Source: Pseudoalteromonas sp. EB27
Lineage (GTDB): Bacteria; Pseudomonadota; Gammaproteobacteria; Enterobacterales; Alteromonadaceae
Direction: 5' to 3'
DNA length: 64,000 nt
NCBI RefSeq assembly: GCF_001974875.1
Contig: NZ_MTQD01000004.1
Coordinates: 205,114-269,113 of the forward strand
The position numbers and the translations under genes are program-made. The notes under the pieces were generated by a model. It did not search any database and was not told the DNA's origin. It worked only from the letters and a program-made list of their open reading frames with translations. Of this stretch, positions 18,280-27,946 are shown piece by piece. Positions within the stretch are counted from its first letter, which is position 1. The number at the start of each line of letters is the position of its first letter.

Positions 18280-19770
18280 TTAACCGATCTCTGGAATTTT
18301 AGCTACAAGACGTAAAGAAGAAGTAAGCTCTTCCATTTGTAGCCAAGGTCGTAACCATGCAACTGCATTGTATGCACCTGGCTGACCTGGAATTTCCTTA
18401 ACCGATACTTTTGCATCAGCTAGAGGATAACGCGCTCTGATATCTTGACCACCACCCTCAGTCGCATTTACGTACGATAAGATCCAACGGTTTAACCAAG
18501 ATTCAACATCTTCCGCTTCCATAAAGCTACCAATTTTGTCGCGCGCCATTACTTTTAAGTAATGAGCAAAACGAGAAGTAGCCATCAAGTAAGGTAAGCG
18601 AGCCGATATTGCCGCATTTGCTGTTGCATCAGGAGTAGAGTAAATTTGTGGTTTTTGACAGCTTTGGCCACCAAAAAATACTGCATAATCTGTATTTTTG
18701 TAATGACAAAGAGGTAAGAAACCTAACTTGCTTAGTTCTGCTTCACGTCGGTCTGTAATGCCAATTTCAGTCGGACATTTAAGATCTGGATCGCCATCAT
18801 CGCTAGTGAAAATATGCGTAGGAAGACCTTCTACTTTACCGCCACCTTCAGCACCACGTATTGCAGTACAAAAACCATACTGAGCGAATGCTTTAGTCAT
18901 ATTAGTAGCCATAGCATATGCAGCATTACTCCAGCAATAGTCGCTGTTATCAGTGCTTAATGAACGGCCATCTTTTGGCTCTACTTCAAACTCTTCGTAG
19001 TTAAATTCTTCAACTGGTTTTGAAGCTGCGCCATAAGGCAGACGAGATAGGAAACGAGGCATTGTTAGTGATACAAAGCGTGAATCATCACTGTCTCTAA
19101 ACGAGCGCCATTTTGTGTATTCTAGAGATTCAAATACTTTTTCTAAATCGCGAGGTTTAGTTAGCTCTTCCCAATTATCAAAACCAAATAATGAAGGAGA
19201 TGAAGCTGCAATAAACGGACAGAAACCAGCTGCTGCAACATTAGACATTAGGCTTAATGTTTCAACGTCTTCAGGATGATTAGTAAACTCAAAGTCACCT
19301 ACGATAGTACCGTAAGGTTCGCCACCTGGAGTACCAAATTCAGATTCATAGATTTTCTTAAATGTTTGACTTTGATCAAATTCAACAGCTTTACTTAAGT
19401 CTTTATGAAGTTCTTTTTTCTTCATATTTAGCATACGAATTTTAAGTGTAGCACTTGTCTCAGAATTCATCACTAAATGGTGCAAACCTCGCCAAGAGCC
19501 TTCTAACTTTTGAAACTCTTCGCTATGCATAACTACACTTAGCTGTTTAGATATTTTTTGGTCGATTAATTGAATCGCTTCATTAAACGTCACTGTCATG
19601 TTTTTGTTCCACTGAACAGTCCCTTTTAAGGCTTCTTCTGTCAGTGTTTTAAGTAACTCTTCTGCACGGCTTGCATCTGTTTGTTTAGTTGCGCCAATTG
19701 CTTGCTCTAAAAGTGAAGACGTTGCTTCTGAAGTAGACTCTAATTCAGTACTTAGTTGCTCTGTACTCAT
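18280..19770 (-). CDS. tssC: T6SS sheath large subunit TssC
   Basis: This 496-residue TssC (VipB/EvpB family) forms the contractile sheath with TssB. Family blocks are [101 protein letters not shown] and, near the C-terminus, [18 protein letters not shown] (each shortened here where needed). The ATG overlaps the tssB stop as ATGA, consistent with coupled one-to-one synthesis. Confidence 0.97.
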   Translation of the reverse strand: MSTEQLSTELESTSEATSSLLEQAIGATKQTDASRAEELLKTLTEEALKGTVQWNKNMTVTFNEAIQLIDQKISKQLSVVMHSEEFQKLEGSWRGLHHLVMNSETSATLKIRMLNMKKKELHKDLSKAVEFDQSQTFKKIYESEFGTPGGEPYGTIVGDFEFTNHPEDVETLSLMSNVAAAGFCPFIAASSPSLFGFDNWEELTKPRDLEKVFESLEYTKWRSFRDSDDSRFVSLTMPRFLSRLPYGAASKPVEEFNYEEFEVEPKDGRSLSTDNSDYCWSNAAYAMATNMTKAFAQYGFCTAIRGAEGGGKVEGLPTHIFTSDDGDPDLKCPTEIGITDRREAELSKLGFLPLCHYKNTDYAVFFGGQSCQKPQIYSTPDATANAAISARLPYLMATSRFAHYLKVMARDKIGSFMEAEDVESWLNRWILSYVNATEGGGQDIRARYPLADAKVSVKEIPGQPGAYNAVAWLRPWLQMEELTSSLRLVAKIPEIG

Positions 19771-20270
19771 TTTTCAGTCTCCTCTATTTTTAGTTCTTTT
19801 GCGATAGAGTCTAAGCTTGCTGTATTGCTTAATACTTCTTCAAGTACGTTTTCTAATTCTTCTGAGCGATCAATCTTAGTCATTAAATCGCGTAACTTGT
19901 TGCGTGTTTCCATTAATTTACGTAATGGTTCAACTTGATTCACAACAGCTGCTGGCTCAAAATCGTCAATCGATTTAAAGTTAAGTTTTACTTCAAATTC
20001 AGAACCATCATCATTAAGCGTATTATCAACTAATAATTTTAGTGAAGGGCTCATACGCTTTAAAACGTCATTAAAGTTTTCACGATCTATTTGCACAAAT
20101 CGTCTATCTTTAAGTGGTTTTAATGCTTCAGTGTTATCACCAGAGAAGTCGCCCATAACACCAACAACAAATGGTAATTCTTTTTTTACTGCAGTGCCTT
20201 CAGTTTCCACATCATAAGTGATGTGTACGCGAGGCTTACGAACTCGTTTTAATTTATCATGGATACTCAT
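19767..20270 (-). CDS. tssB: T6SS sheath small subunit TssB
   Basis: This 167-residue TssB (VipA family) pairs with TssC in the sheath. Family features include [50 protein letters not shown] and the helical C-terminus with [18 protein letters not shown]. The N-terminal helix is the expected TagJ contact. It starts 17 bases after the tssA stop with GGAGTT upstream and overlaps tssC by four bases. Confidence 0.97.
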   Translation of the reverse strand: MSIHDKLKRVRKPRVHITYDVETEGTAVKKELPFVVGVMGDFSGDNTEALKPLKDRRFVQIDRENFNDVLKRMSPSLKLLVDNTLNDDGSEFEVKLNFKSIDDFEPAAVVNQVEPLRKLMETRNKLRDLMTKIDRSEELENVLEEVLSNTASLDSIAKELKIEETEK

Positions 20271-20286
20271 AGAGAACTCCTTTTAC

Positions 20287-21402
20287 TTATGTTTCAGTTT
20301 CGCTGATTTTAATGCCAGACAACTTAAAGTACCCAGTCCTAGCATCACTATCTGTAATTAATTCATTTAACAATTCAGGTAGCGACAACTCGCTCCATCG
20401 AATTACTTGCTCTATGGTGTAAGACATAGGCGAGTGTGGTTCTGTTTTTCTAAAAAAAGATGCAATTTCTTTGAGTTTATCTATCGCACTTTCTCTTGAG
20501 TTAATTTCGTTATTAGCTTTTACAGTTTGATTTACAGTAGTTTGACCTTCTTCGTCATCACTGTGAACAACTTCTTGTACCGCATTGAGAGCTGCTTTAG
20601 CTTTTTCTGCAGCTTCAAGTTTATCAGCCGCAACATGTTCAACAGCTCCAAGGCTAACTTCTAACGCTTGCTTTATGTTAGACGTTGGCTGAGGTTGACC
20701 TGTCACTCTATCCATAACTTCGCTTAATAAAGCAAACTGTTCAATAGCACTTTCGATATCATGCTTCAAAGTCACAAAAAATTCAGTACTGGTTTCTGAT
20801 GCACTTCTTTCTATGAGTTCATAGTCAACCGCACCTAGATTAAGCTTTTTCTCTCTTTTTTCATCACTTAAACGAGAAATGTCGTAGCCTTGTTGATACT
20901 CCCAAAAAGAGTACGATTCCATACTGGAACTGTCTGTCAAGTAGATGCTTTTAATAGGAATTATTAAAGTACCTTCACCAGCAGAGCCATTAAGACCAAC
21001 TAAAGCTGAAATTTTATCGGATAACTCATCATCGTCATCTAATGACGGATACAGCTTATCAAAATAACTATCGAGCAGATTATGAGCAACCTTAAAACCA
21101 AAAGCTAAGCCTTTAAAACCGTGAATACGGCAAAGGCCTTCTATAAACCAAGCTAAATATTCAATATCTTTGCTTTCGTTTTTAATTGCTTTACTGCATT
21201 GTTCTAATAAAGGAAGCCAATCTCTTGCTAATGAAGAAATACCTTCTTCATCAACCAACGCATTTCTTTCTGCGGCACGAAGCTGGTTTCTTAAATCTTT
21301 TAAGGCGTAATAAGTCGACGTAGGAGAAACATCAGAACGGGGATCAATACCTGCAATCTCGGTGTCTGAAATAGGGGAAATATACTCTTCAAATAAAAAC
21401 AT
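20287..21402 (-). CDS. tssA: T6SS cap/baseplate protein TssA
   Basis: This 371-residue TssA has an ImpA-N domain in its first ~190 residues: DPRSDVSPTSTYYALKDLRNQLRAAER, SLARDWLPLLEQCSKAI, ESKDIEYLAWFIEGLCR and LYPSLDDDD (split where long). TssA coordinates tube and sheath polymerisation. The C-terminal ~60 residues (SPMSYTIEQVIRWSELSLPELLNELI) match the short ImpA C-terminal region of this TssA class. It is the first gene of the tssA-clpV block and follows a 220-base AT-rich gap with a plausible promoter. Confidence 0.93.
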   Translation of the reverse strand: MFLFEEYISPISDTEIAGIDPRSDVSPTSTYYALKDLRNQLRAAERNALVDEEGISSLARDWLPLLEQCSKAIKNESKDIEYLAWFIEGLCRIHGFKGLAFGFKVAHNLLDSYFDKLYPSLDDDDELSDKISALVGLNGSAGEGTLIIPIKSIYLTDSSSMESYSFWEYQQGYDISRLSDEKREKKLNLGAVDYELIERSASETSTEFFVTLKHDIESAIEQFALLSEVMDRVTGQPQPTSNIKQALEVSLGAVEHVAADKLEAAEKAKAALNAVQEVVHSDDEEGQTTVNQTVKANNEINSRESAIDKLKEIASFFRKTEPHSPMSYTIEQVIRWSELSLPELLNELITDSDARTGYFKLSGIKISETET

Positions 21403-21454
21403 TCCGTCGTCCTAATAATTATCCATAAAACTCTAATAAAGCTGAGCGGATTTT

Positions 21455-21482
21455 ATATTACATTCTTTATAATAAATTACAA
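21455..21482 (-). promoter_or_regulatory. Candidate sigma-70 promoter of the tssA-clpV block
   Basis: On the minus strand TTGTAA (21482-21477) and TAATAT (21460-21455) are separated by 16 bases, about 53 bases before the tssA start. The 220-base gap 21403-21622 is the only sizeable one between tssK and clpV. It is very AT-rich and shows no gene. Confidence 0.4.
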
Positions 21483-21622
21483 GCCTAGTTACAATTGAGT
21501 TTAAACCTTAATTATTGCTTTTACATAAACAATTAGAATATTAATATACTTTAAATTAATAAATGTAATTAAAGTAAAAACTCAAATAAAGTAAACTAAA
21601 ACAATTTCATTTTAAAATAGAG

Positions 21623-22420
21623 CTACCTTGAAAACAATGGAATTGTAGCTTCATCTTGAATGTTGAATGTTTCTGAATTATTGCCAGCATAACTTTCATC
21701 GTACTTTATTAAAATACACGTTACGTTGTCTCTTGCACCTCTCACTAATGATGAGTGCATTAACGCCATTCCTGAATCAATAATACTACTTGGCTCTAAT
21801 GACAAACATATGTCTTCATCTGACAATTCGCCGGTGAGCCCATCTGAACAAAGTAAAAATATATCGCCTGTTTTCACTTCATTTTGAATAACGTCCACTT
21901 TTACTTCTTCGGTTACACCTACAGCCCTTGTAATTACATTTGATAATGGATGCGTCTTAGCTTCTTCTACTGAGATAATCCCTTCATCGATTAAATCATT
22001 TACTTGGCTGTGATCTCTTGATATTTGCCTAAGTTGACCATCTCGCAGCATGTAAGCTCTGCTATCGCCAACCCACAAAACATAGTACTTATTATTTTTT
22101 AAAAATAATGCGGTAACTGTACTGCCCGCGGTTTTACTACCTAGATATTGGGCACTGTATTCGTTTAATTGCCTATTAGCATCTTCAATGGCTTCAACTA
22201 TGTGTGATACTTCTAGTTTTTCAAGTGGAAGCTCTTCAATTTTTGCTCTTAATACATCTACAACAAGTTGGCTGGCAACTTCACCAGCCTCGTGACCACC
22301 CATCCCATCTGCGACAACCCATAAGTTATGGCTGTTTATTTCTACATGCGCATCCTCGTTAAGCTGCCTGACAGCACCACGATGGGTAATTGCATAACTT
22401 GTACTAAACTTGCTAATCAC
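21623..22420 (-). CDS. pppA: PppA PP2C-type protein phosphatase (T6SS control)
   Basis: This 265-residue PP2C/Stp1-type serine/threonine phosphatase carries the metal-binding motifs RQLNEDAH, VVADGMGGHEAGEVAS, VGDSRAYMLRDG, ISRDHS and LLCSDGLTGEL, and RGARDNVTCILI near the end. In the threonine-phosphorylation pathway PppA reverses PpkA phosphorylation of the FHA protein and so switches secretion off. The start is GTG 22420, overlapping the tagF stop by eight bases. The soluble protein has a short C-terminal tail and no membrane segment. Confidence 0.94.
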   Translation of the reverse strand: MISKFSTSYAITHRGAVRQLNEDAHVEINSHNLWVVADGMGGHEAGEVASQLVVDVLRAKIEELPLEKLEVSHIVEAIEDANRQLNEYSAQYLGSKTAGSTVTALFLKNNKYYVLWVGDSRAYMLRDGQLRQISRDHSQVNDLIDEGIISVEEAKTHPLSNVITRAVGVTEEVKVDVIQNEVKTGDIFLLCSDGLTGELSDEDICLSLEPSSIIDSGMALMHSSLVRGARDNVTCILIKYDESYAGNNSETFNIQDEATIPLFSR

Positions 22421-23141
22421 TATTTCTTACCTGTGTAAAATTCCATTCCCAGTGTTTCCACCTTCCATCTAACATTGCCGCAACTTGATTTACCGCAGGC
22501 AAGCCAGGAGTTATAAGTACCATTGGTTTTATGTTGCAAGAGCCATGCGTCCACCAAACACTGTAATCGCCATGTCTTTTTAATAAAAGAGCATGCATTG
22601 CATCTTGAAGAACTTCACTCGATAGCTCATCACCTGAAAACTCAAATGCTTCCGCACTTTTATTTTTATCTGCAGAATTTAAAAAGCTAACCTGCTTTTT
22701 AACTCCAGATATAGCACTTAAAGATTTAGCAACGTCTTTACGCCATGAAAATAAATCAACGGAACTATCTAGAACTTTTAATACAGTATCTTCATACTCT
22801 AAAGAGAACACTCCTGAGTTTAAAACTTCAATCGGTGCTTGCTCTAATGTGCTTGCAACTGTAAAAGGGTAATGTCGTCCCACGGCATCCATACTCGGTA
22901 ACAACGTGCCCATAACCCCTTTGTCACCAACAATATTTGGCGATAATGCAAAGTGCCATACTGGTCCGGTTAAGTAATTATCTTGCCATACTTCACCTAG
23001 TTGCTCTTTACTCACTGCAATAGCAGCTTGTAGCCATTGCTCCCAATGCTCTGAAAACTCTTTCGATACGTTATCTTGTACAAAGTCACCTAAACTAGGC
23101 ACTTTGCCAAGATAACCAATATTTATAATCGGGTCGGACAT
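22413..23141 (-). CDS. tagF: TagF T6SS post-translational repressor
   Basis: TagF/ImpM family, 242 residues from ATG 23141 (MSDPIINIGYLGKVPSLGDF). A longer frame from 23168 lies inside tssM and lacks the family N-terminus. Hallmarks are GYLGKVPSLGDFV, YLTGPVWHFALSP, GTLLPSMDAVGRHYPF and the C-terminal SVWWTHGS. TagF blocks T6SS assembly through the FHA protein. It overlaps tssM upstream (19 bases) and pppA downstream (8 bases), so the three are translated together. Confidence 0.93.
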   Translation of the reverse strand: MSDPIINIGYLGKVPSLGDFVQDNVSKEFSEHWEQWLQAAIAVSKEQLGEVWQDNYLTGPVWHFALSPNIVGDKGVMGTLLPSMDAVGRHYPFTVASTLEQAPIEVLNSGVFSLEYEDTVLKVLDSSVDLFSWRKDVAKSLSAISGVKKQVSFLNSADKNKSAEAFEFSGDELSSEVLQDAMHALLLKRHGDYSVWWTHGSCNIKPMVLITPGLPAVNQVAAMLDGRWKHWEWNFTQVRNSD

Positions 23142-26100
23142 GAAAACTTCTCTACACTTTTGTTCCAAAATGGATGCCTGATTGATTTAGGCAATAACTC
23201 GACTTTCGCATTGTTCCCCATGAGTGAAAAATGTAACTCTAAGTCTTCACGTGTTTTTGCTCTTTTAGCACTCAACTCGTCTAACATACGATATAACGAC
23301 CATTCACCTTGATAAGTTGTATTTATAGAACGCCCTCCATTTGGTGGAGTAAATACAACTCGCGTTTTACTCTGGCCACTTGCTCCAGGCCATACAAAAT
23401 TTGTTACTCTAAGTGGGCCATGCCTGTAAGTCATTGACTGACCGTCAATTTCTAGCATAAAGCTAGAAATGGTACGATCCAACTCTAATGGTTTTAATCC
23501 AAACTCAATTCTTGGTGTTGCACTACCGCCATCAAAAAAGACAGTTTGAATTTGATTTGCAAGTTCAAACATCGCTAATGTATCTCGGCTAATGCCTATA
23601 TCTTTTTCAAATTTCCATGGCGTTGAGCTCATATCTACACTAGGCGCAATATAGTTTGTGAAAAAGCTATCAATTGTTCCACCTGGGCCGAAAAATCGAG
23701 TGAAATCTTTCATATTCACTTCTTTATCTGCGTATGGAGAGAACGGATAACGGCCAACAATTGCAGCGTTATATTCGCGTAACACCTTACTTTTCCACAT
23801 CTCGTTTAAGTGTCTGTTGGCACTATTTTTAGTTATATTGCTAGTATCACGACTGATATCTAACAACCAACTATTAAACGGATAAGGTAAGTCTCGGCTT
23901 TGGAACTCAAGTTGACGAATAAAGCTTGGCTTACTTTTACCGCTAATTTGATCTTTAATTGACGACTTTAACTGATCGCCTCTATCAAGTTTGGTTAAGT
24001 AAACGTTTAACTCTCTTAGGTTTTTCTGAATATTATCTAATTGTTGAGCATCAATATTTATTACATCTTCAAAAGCTTCTTCAACTTGATGACCCGGTAA
24101 TTTAATATCAAATTTAGGGGCTTCGTCAGGTAAAAATCGTTTGATACGATTAGCCTTTGTTTGCATAGCAATTTCAGCAGCATTTGCTGCCACTTTACCT
24201 GCAGCCTTTTGATTATCAGATACTGGTAATTTAGTTAGCTGCACATTTTTTTGAACAGCAGTGATAATATTTTTAATAGGAGCTTCAGAACCCGCTAGAG
24301 CATCAGTGATATTAACCCCCTCAGCAGGAGAGCTATATTGATTAAGGCTCAAATCATCAATAAATGATTGCCAATAATAGATATAATCTTGAAAATATCG
24401 CTGCTCTAGCTTTTTCTCTATTTCATCTTTAGAAATATCGTAGGTACCCGTGGCCTCTTCACCATACACCCAGCTACTTGCCATTAAATTACCAAGCATT
24501 TTACTTTTCTCAACATTAAAAATGCCGTGGAAACCATTAAATGTATATAAGCCTGGGATACTTCGCGTAAGCTCACCGTCATTTCTAAAAGTAAATTTTT
24601 GCGCACTTTCGAAACTAATAATATCTGTAAGCCTAAATGGCGGGATACTGCTATCTAAGAAGTCGGCTTGAAGTCGTTGGTATGCTCGCTCAGCAATTGG
24701 TAGCTTAGTTAGCTCAGCTCGTGCAACACGCACTGCTTGATTATCAATTTCAATTTGGCTAACACCGTTTTCAAGTAATGTAGCAACATGCTCCATCAGC
24801 TCTACTCTGGTTTGCATATTTTTATCGCCTGGTAAATTACGTTCTAAATACGCGTTAAACCATACCGTTATATCTTCACCTTCAAAGTATTCAGGCTGAA
24901 ACAACATGAGGTAACACTTCAGTGTTTCGTATAAATAACTTAAGTGCTCAGGATGAGCTTCCATTTCTTTAATTAAAGTACTTGCAATAAACGGTTCTAA
25001 ATACGTTTGCAATGAACGGTCGTAGGCTTGTGTAGAAGCCATTTTTATTTCATTTAGTTTGTTAAACCCAATTGATTTAGACTCTTGTGTATTAACAAGT
25101 TCAGGGTTGCTTGCAGGTAAGTTTCTAAGAGCTTTTAATCTGTCGTTTAGTACCAATAAGTTATTACGATCAAATGAGGCGGTATCAAGCTCTTGGTACG
25201 TTGCAATCGCATCCTCAGTCTCTGAAATTAAGTTACTATTCCAAGCAAAACTAAAGTACCACGATGTTGAAAAACCAAATAAAGCTATGCATGCAAGCGA
25301 TATGCTACCAACACGAAGCCATTTATTTTGTTTGTCATGATGTTTGTTAGTGCTTGCTAAGTTTTGCTCTGGAAAAATTACACCTTCTAATACATTCTTT
25401 ATAAAAAAGCTTTTAGATTGGTTAATGTATCCAGATTCGCCTGCGTTTGCTTCGTTTAAAAAGCTTGATGGCGTACCTTCTTGCGTTGCACTTGTAAGAT
25501 AAACACCACGAAACATTGGTAGTTCTTCGTATGCATTAGGAGTGAATATTTCTTTTAAAAAAGCATCTCCTACACCTTGTAGCACACGAAGCTGCCTTGG
25601 GAATTCGAATATTTTAGCGCGAATTTCTTCGTTTCTTTCATTAATTAATCTACGATTTAACATCTCGGTTAATTTAGAAATTAATGTGTGAAATTCTTTA
25701 TTAAATGCATCTACTTGCGTGTCTTTATCTAAATCAAGTTCAAAGGTTACGCCCCAGACCTGCTCACATTCTTCTTCAGTTAATTCGCCAAAAAACTCTC
25801 TAAAGCCTTCTATTAAATCAACTTTAGAAAAAATAACGTAAACAGGAAAAGTCATGCCTAATTGGCTTTGTAGCTCTTGTAATCGCTGTTTAATAGCGCG
25901 AGCATGTAGGTTTCTCTCAGTTTTGGTCTGGCTCATAAGCTCAGAAATACCCATACTGATCATTACACCATTAATCGGCCTAAGAGGACGGTACTTACGA
26001 AGTAATCCTAAAAAGCCTTCCCATGCACGTGAATCATGCTTTGCGTGGCTGCTTTGCGTTGTGTAGCGCCCTGCAGTGTCAATTAAAACAGCTTTATTGG

Positions 26101-26635
26101 TAAACCACCAATCACAATTACGAGTACCGCCAACACCATGAACTAAATCAACACCCAGCTTATCTTTTAGTGGGTAATCAAGCCCTGAGTTATGAATAAC
26201 GGTAGTTTTGCCAGCCCCTGGCGGTCCTATCATTATGTACCAAGGCAGCTGGTAAATGTTTTTACCTTTGAACAGCTTTACATCTTTTAAAAGATCGATA
26301 GCTTCGTTCATTCGCGTTTTAAGCGTGGTAATTTCTTCATTTACTTCAGAGCTATTTGTATCGCTATTACTATCAATTAACTCATCAGCCATTTTTTCGT
26401 CTCGTTTGCTTTGTTGCATAAGACGATAAATTTTAGACACAGAAAAAACCAATAAAACCAATATAATAGTAAACAGTCTTGCTGCAATACTTTGTAGTGG
26501 TACATAGTCAGCTATCGCTATTAATGGGCCGCCAAACCAAATTAGTAATGATAAGGCCAAAAAGCCAATAACTAGCATTGCCGTACGAGATGTAAGTGCG
26601 TAGGTCACTTTTTTTATTTTTTGTGAAAAACTCAT
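23123..26635 (-). CDS. tssM: T6SS membrane complex protein TssM
   Basis: This 1,170-residue TssM (IcmF family) is an inner-membrane scaffold of the TssJ-L-M complex. Two N-terminal membrane segments (~18-37 and ~48-68) precede a cytoplasmic NTPase-like domain with Walker A GPPGAGKTT at ~140 and a DTAGRY motif. A third membrane segment lies at ~440-460 (VGSISLACIALFGFSTSWYF). A large periplasmic region follows, with the IcmF-related block (YQELDTASFDRNNLL...) and the C-terminal DUF1215-like part (FFGPGGTIDSFF). The C-terminus contacts the TssJ lipoprotein. Confidence 0.96.
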   Translation of the reverse strand: MSFSQKIKKVTYALTSRTAMLVIGFLALSLLIWFGGPLIAIADYVPLQSIAARLFTIILVLLVFSVSKIYRLMQQSKRDEKMADELIDSNSDTNSSEVNEEITTLKTRMNEAIDLLKDVKLFKGKNIYQLPWYIMIGPPGAGKTTVIHNSGLDYPLKDKLGVDLVHGVGGTRNCDWWFTNKAVLIDTAGRYTTQSSHAKHDSRAWEGFLGLLRKYRPLRPINGVMISMGISELMSQTKTERNLHARAIKQRLQELQSQLGMTFPVYVIFSKVDLIEGFREFFGELTEEECEQVWGVTFELDLDKDTQVDAFNKEFHTLISKLTEMLNRRLINERNEEIRAKIFEFPRQLRVLQGVGDAFLKEIFTPNAYEELPMFRGVYLTSATQEGTPSSFLNEANAGESGYINQSKSFFIKNVLEGVIFPEQNLASTNKHHDKQNKWLRVGSISLACIALFGFSTSWYFSFAWNSNLISETEDAIATYQELDTASFDRNNLLVLNDRLKALRNLPASNPELVNTQESKSIGFNKLNEIKMASTQAYDRSLQTYLEPFIASTLIKEMEAHPEHLSYLYETLKCYLMLFQPEYFEGEDITVWFNAYLERNLPGDKNMQTRVELMEHVATLLENGVSQIEIDNQAVRVARAELTKLPIAERAYQRLQADFLDSSIPPFRLTDIISFESAQKFTFRNDGELTRSIPGLYTFNGFHGIFNVEKSKMLGNLMASSWVYGEEATGTYDISKDEIEKKLEQRYFQDYIYYWQSFIDDLSLNQYSSPAEGVNITDALAGSEAPIKNIITAVQKNVQLTKLPVSDNQKAAGKVAANAAEIAMQTKANRIKRFLPDEAPKFDIKLPGHQVEEAFEDVINIDAQQLDNIQKNLRELNVYLTKLDRGDQLKSSIKDQISGKSKPSFIRQLEFQSRDLPYPFNSWLLDISRDTSNITKNSANRHLNEMWKSKVLREYNAAIVGRYPFSPYADKEVNMKDFTRFFGPGGTIDSFFTNYIAPSVDMSSTPWKFEKDIGISRDTLAMFELANQIQTVFFDGGSATPRIEFGLKPLELDRTISSFMLEIDGQSMTYRHGPLRVTNFVWPGASGQSKTRVVFTPPNGGRSINTTYQGEWSLYRMLDELSAKRAKTREDLELHFSLMGNNAKVELLPKSIRHPFWNKSVEKFSCPTRL

Positions 26636-26644
26636 TTCAGCCTC

Positions 26645-27925
26645 TTAAAATAATAAATCGATTTCAATTCGTCGGTTAAGTGACCGAGAAGCTGAATCTG
26701 AATTACTGGCAATAGGCTCTGCTGCGCCCTTACCTTCGGGCCATAAACGCCCACTGAGGTTTGTACTTTTAGCCATAGAGTTTGCAACTTGCGTTGCGCG
26801 CGCTAAAGAAAGGTGCCAATTTGAAGGATACTTATCAGTTCTAATTGGTGTGTCGTCTGTGTGGCCAGTTATTAAAATACGTCCTTTAGTTCCTTCAAGG
26901 CTCAATGCTAGCTTTTCTAAAATAGGTTGAAATGAAGGTAATAATTTAGAGTCACCTTGGTTAAAAAGGCTCTCACTATTAATAGAGATTCTGATTCTAT
27001 CGATATTTTTCTTTATCGTTACAATCCCCATTTGAATCTCAGTTTGTAATAGCTGCTCTAATACAAGTAGCTGCTGATCCTTTTTGTCTATTGCTTGGTC
27101 TTCAGCTAGAGGATGAATGATAGCAAGCTTGTCATTAACAGCCGTAACATCATCATTTAGCTTCATATTTATAAATAAATAAACAGTAAGTAAAAGTAAG
27201 CCCAGAACAGAAAAAATAACCCACAACGGCACCTGATTTCTTAATTCTACACCAGCGGCTACTCTTTGCTTCCAGTTAGGAGAAAGCTTATTATTGATTG
27301 GCCCATCTAATTGATTTAATAGGTGGTACATTTGTGAGCGGTATTCTTCTACTTTATTATCACCCACAGTATCTAACCTGTACTTACCTTTAAAACCTAA
27401 ATTTAAACAGTGGTACTGAAGCTCTAAAAAGGCTTTGTGTTGCTCTGGCTGAGACAATGCATTGTCTAGTAAAGTATAAAAGTACTCTCCGCCAAAGGTC
27501 TCTTTATGAAATGTTGAAAGCAAGCTTTCGTCAGCCCATTCCATAGAGCTCCATTTAGAATTTAAAACAGACTCATCTAAAATTGCACATAAGCAATAAC
27601 GGGAGTTTTTGATTACATCTTTTGATAGGTTTTGATTACGAACTTCGACTTCAAAGCGTTTAATAGCCTCTACACATCGATGCTTTAAAGCAGCCAAGTT
27701 AGTCATCTCAACTGATTTTCTAATTGAAATAACCAATGAAAAGCAGTCTGTTGCTGCTTCCATTAATGGGTTTTTAAATATAGATACCTTTGCATTACTA
27801 GGAATACTACTTGCAACAGGCTCAACAGACATGACTGTTTTGTCTGGATCATTATCTACTTGATTATTATTTGAGGCATCACGCCCTAATCGACCAGGAC
27901 GTGGTTTTATAATGGTTTCGTCCAT
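26645..27925 (-). CDS. tssL: T6SS membrane protein TssL with OmpA-like domain
   Basis: This 426-residue TssL has an N-terminal DotU/IcmH domain (~55-225: NPLMEAATDCFSLVISIRKS, YCLCAILDESVLNSKW, ETFGGEYFYTLLDNAL). A single membrane segment lies at ~232-252 (VPLWVIFSVLGLLLLTVYLF). The periplasmic C-terminal OmpA-like peptidoglycan-binding domain (~300-425) shows ILITGHTDDTPI and SRSLNRRIEIDLLF. This is the extended TssL form that can anchor to the cell wall by itself, so no separate TagL is needed. It lies ten bases before tssM. Confidence 0.95.
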   Translation of the reverse strand: MDETIIKPRPGRLGRDASNNNQVDNDPDKTVMSVEPVASSIPSNAKVSIFKNPLMEAATDCFSLVISIRKSVEMTNLAALKHRCVEAIKRFEVEVRNQNLSKDVIKNSRYCLCAILDESVLNSKWSSMEWADESLLSTFHKETFGGEYFYTLLDNALSQPEQHKAFLELQYHCLNLGFKGKYRLDTVGDNKVEEYRSQMYHLLNQLDGPINNKLSPNWKQRVAAGVELRNQVPLWVIFSVLGLLLLTVYLFINMKLNDDVTAVNDKLAIIHPLAEDQAIDKKDQQLLVLEQLLQTEIQMGIVTIKKNIDRIRISINSESLFNQGDSKLLPSFQPILEKLALSLEGTKGRILITGHTDDTPIRTDKYPSNWHLSLARATQVANSMAKSTNLSGRLWPEGKGAAEPIASNSDSASRSLNRRIEIDLLF

Positions 27926-27946
27926 TGAAACTCTTCCTTTTAAAAG

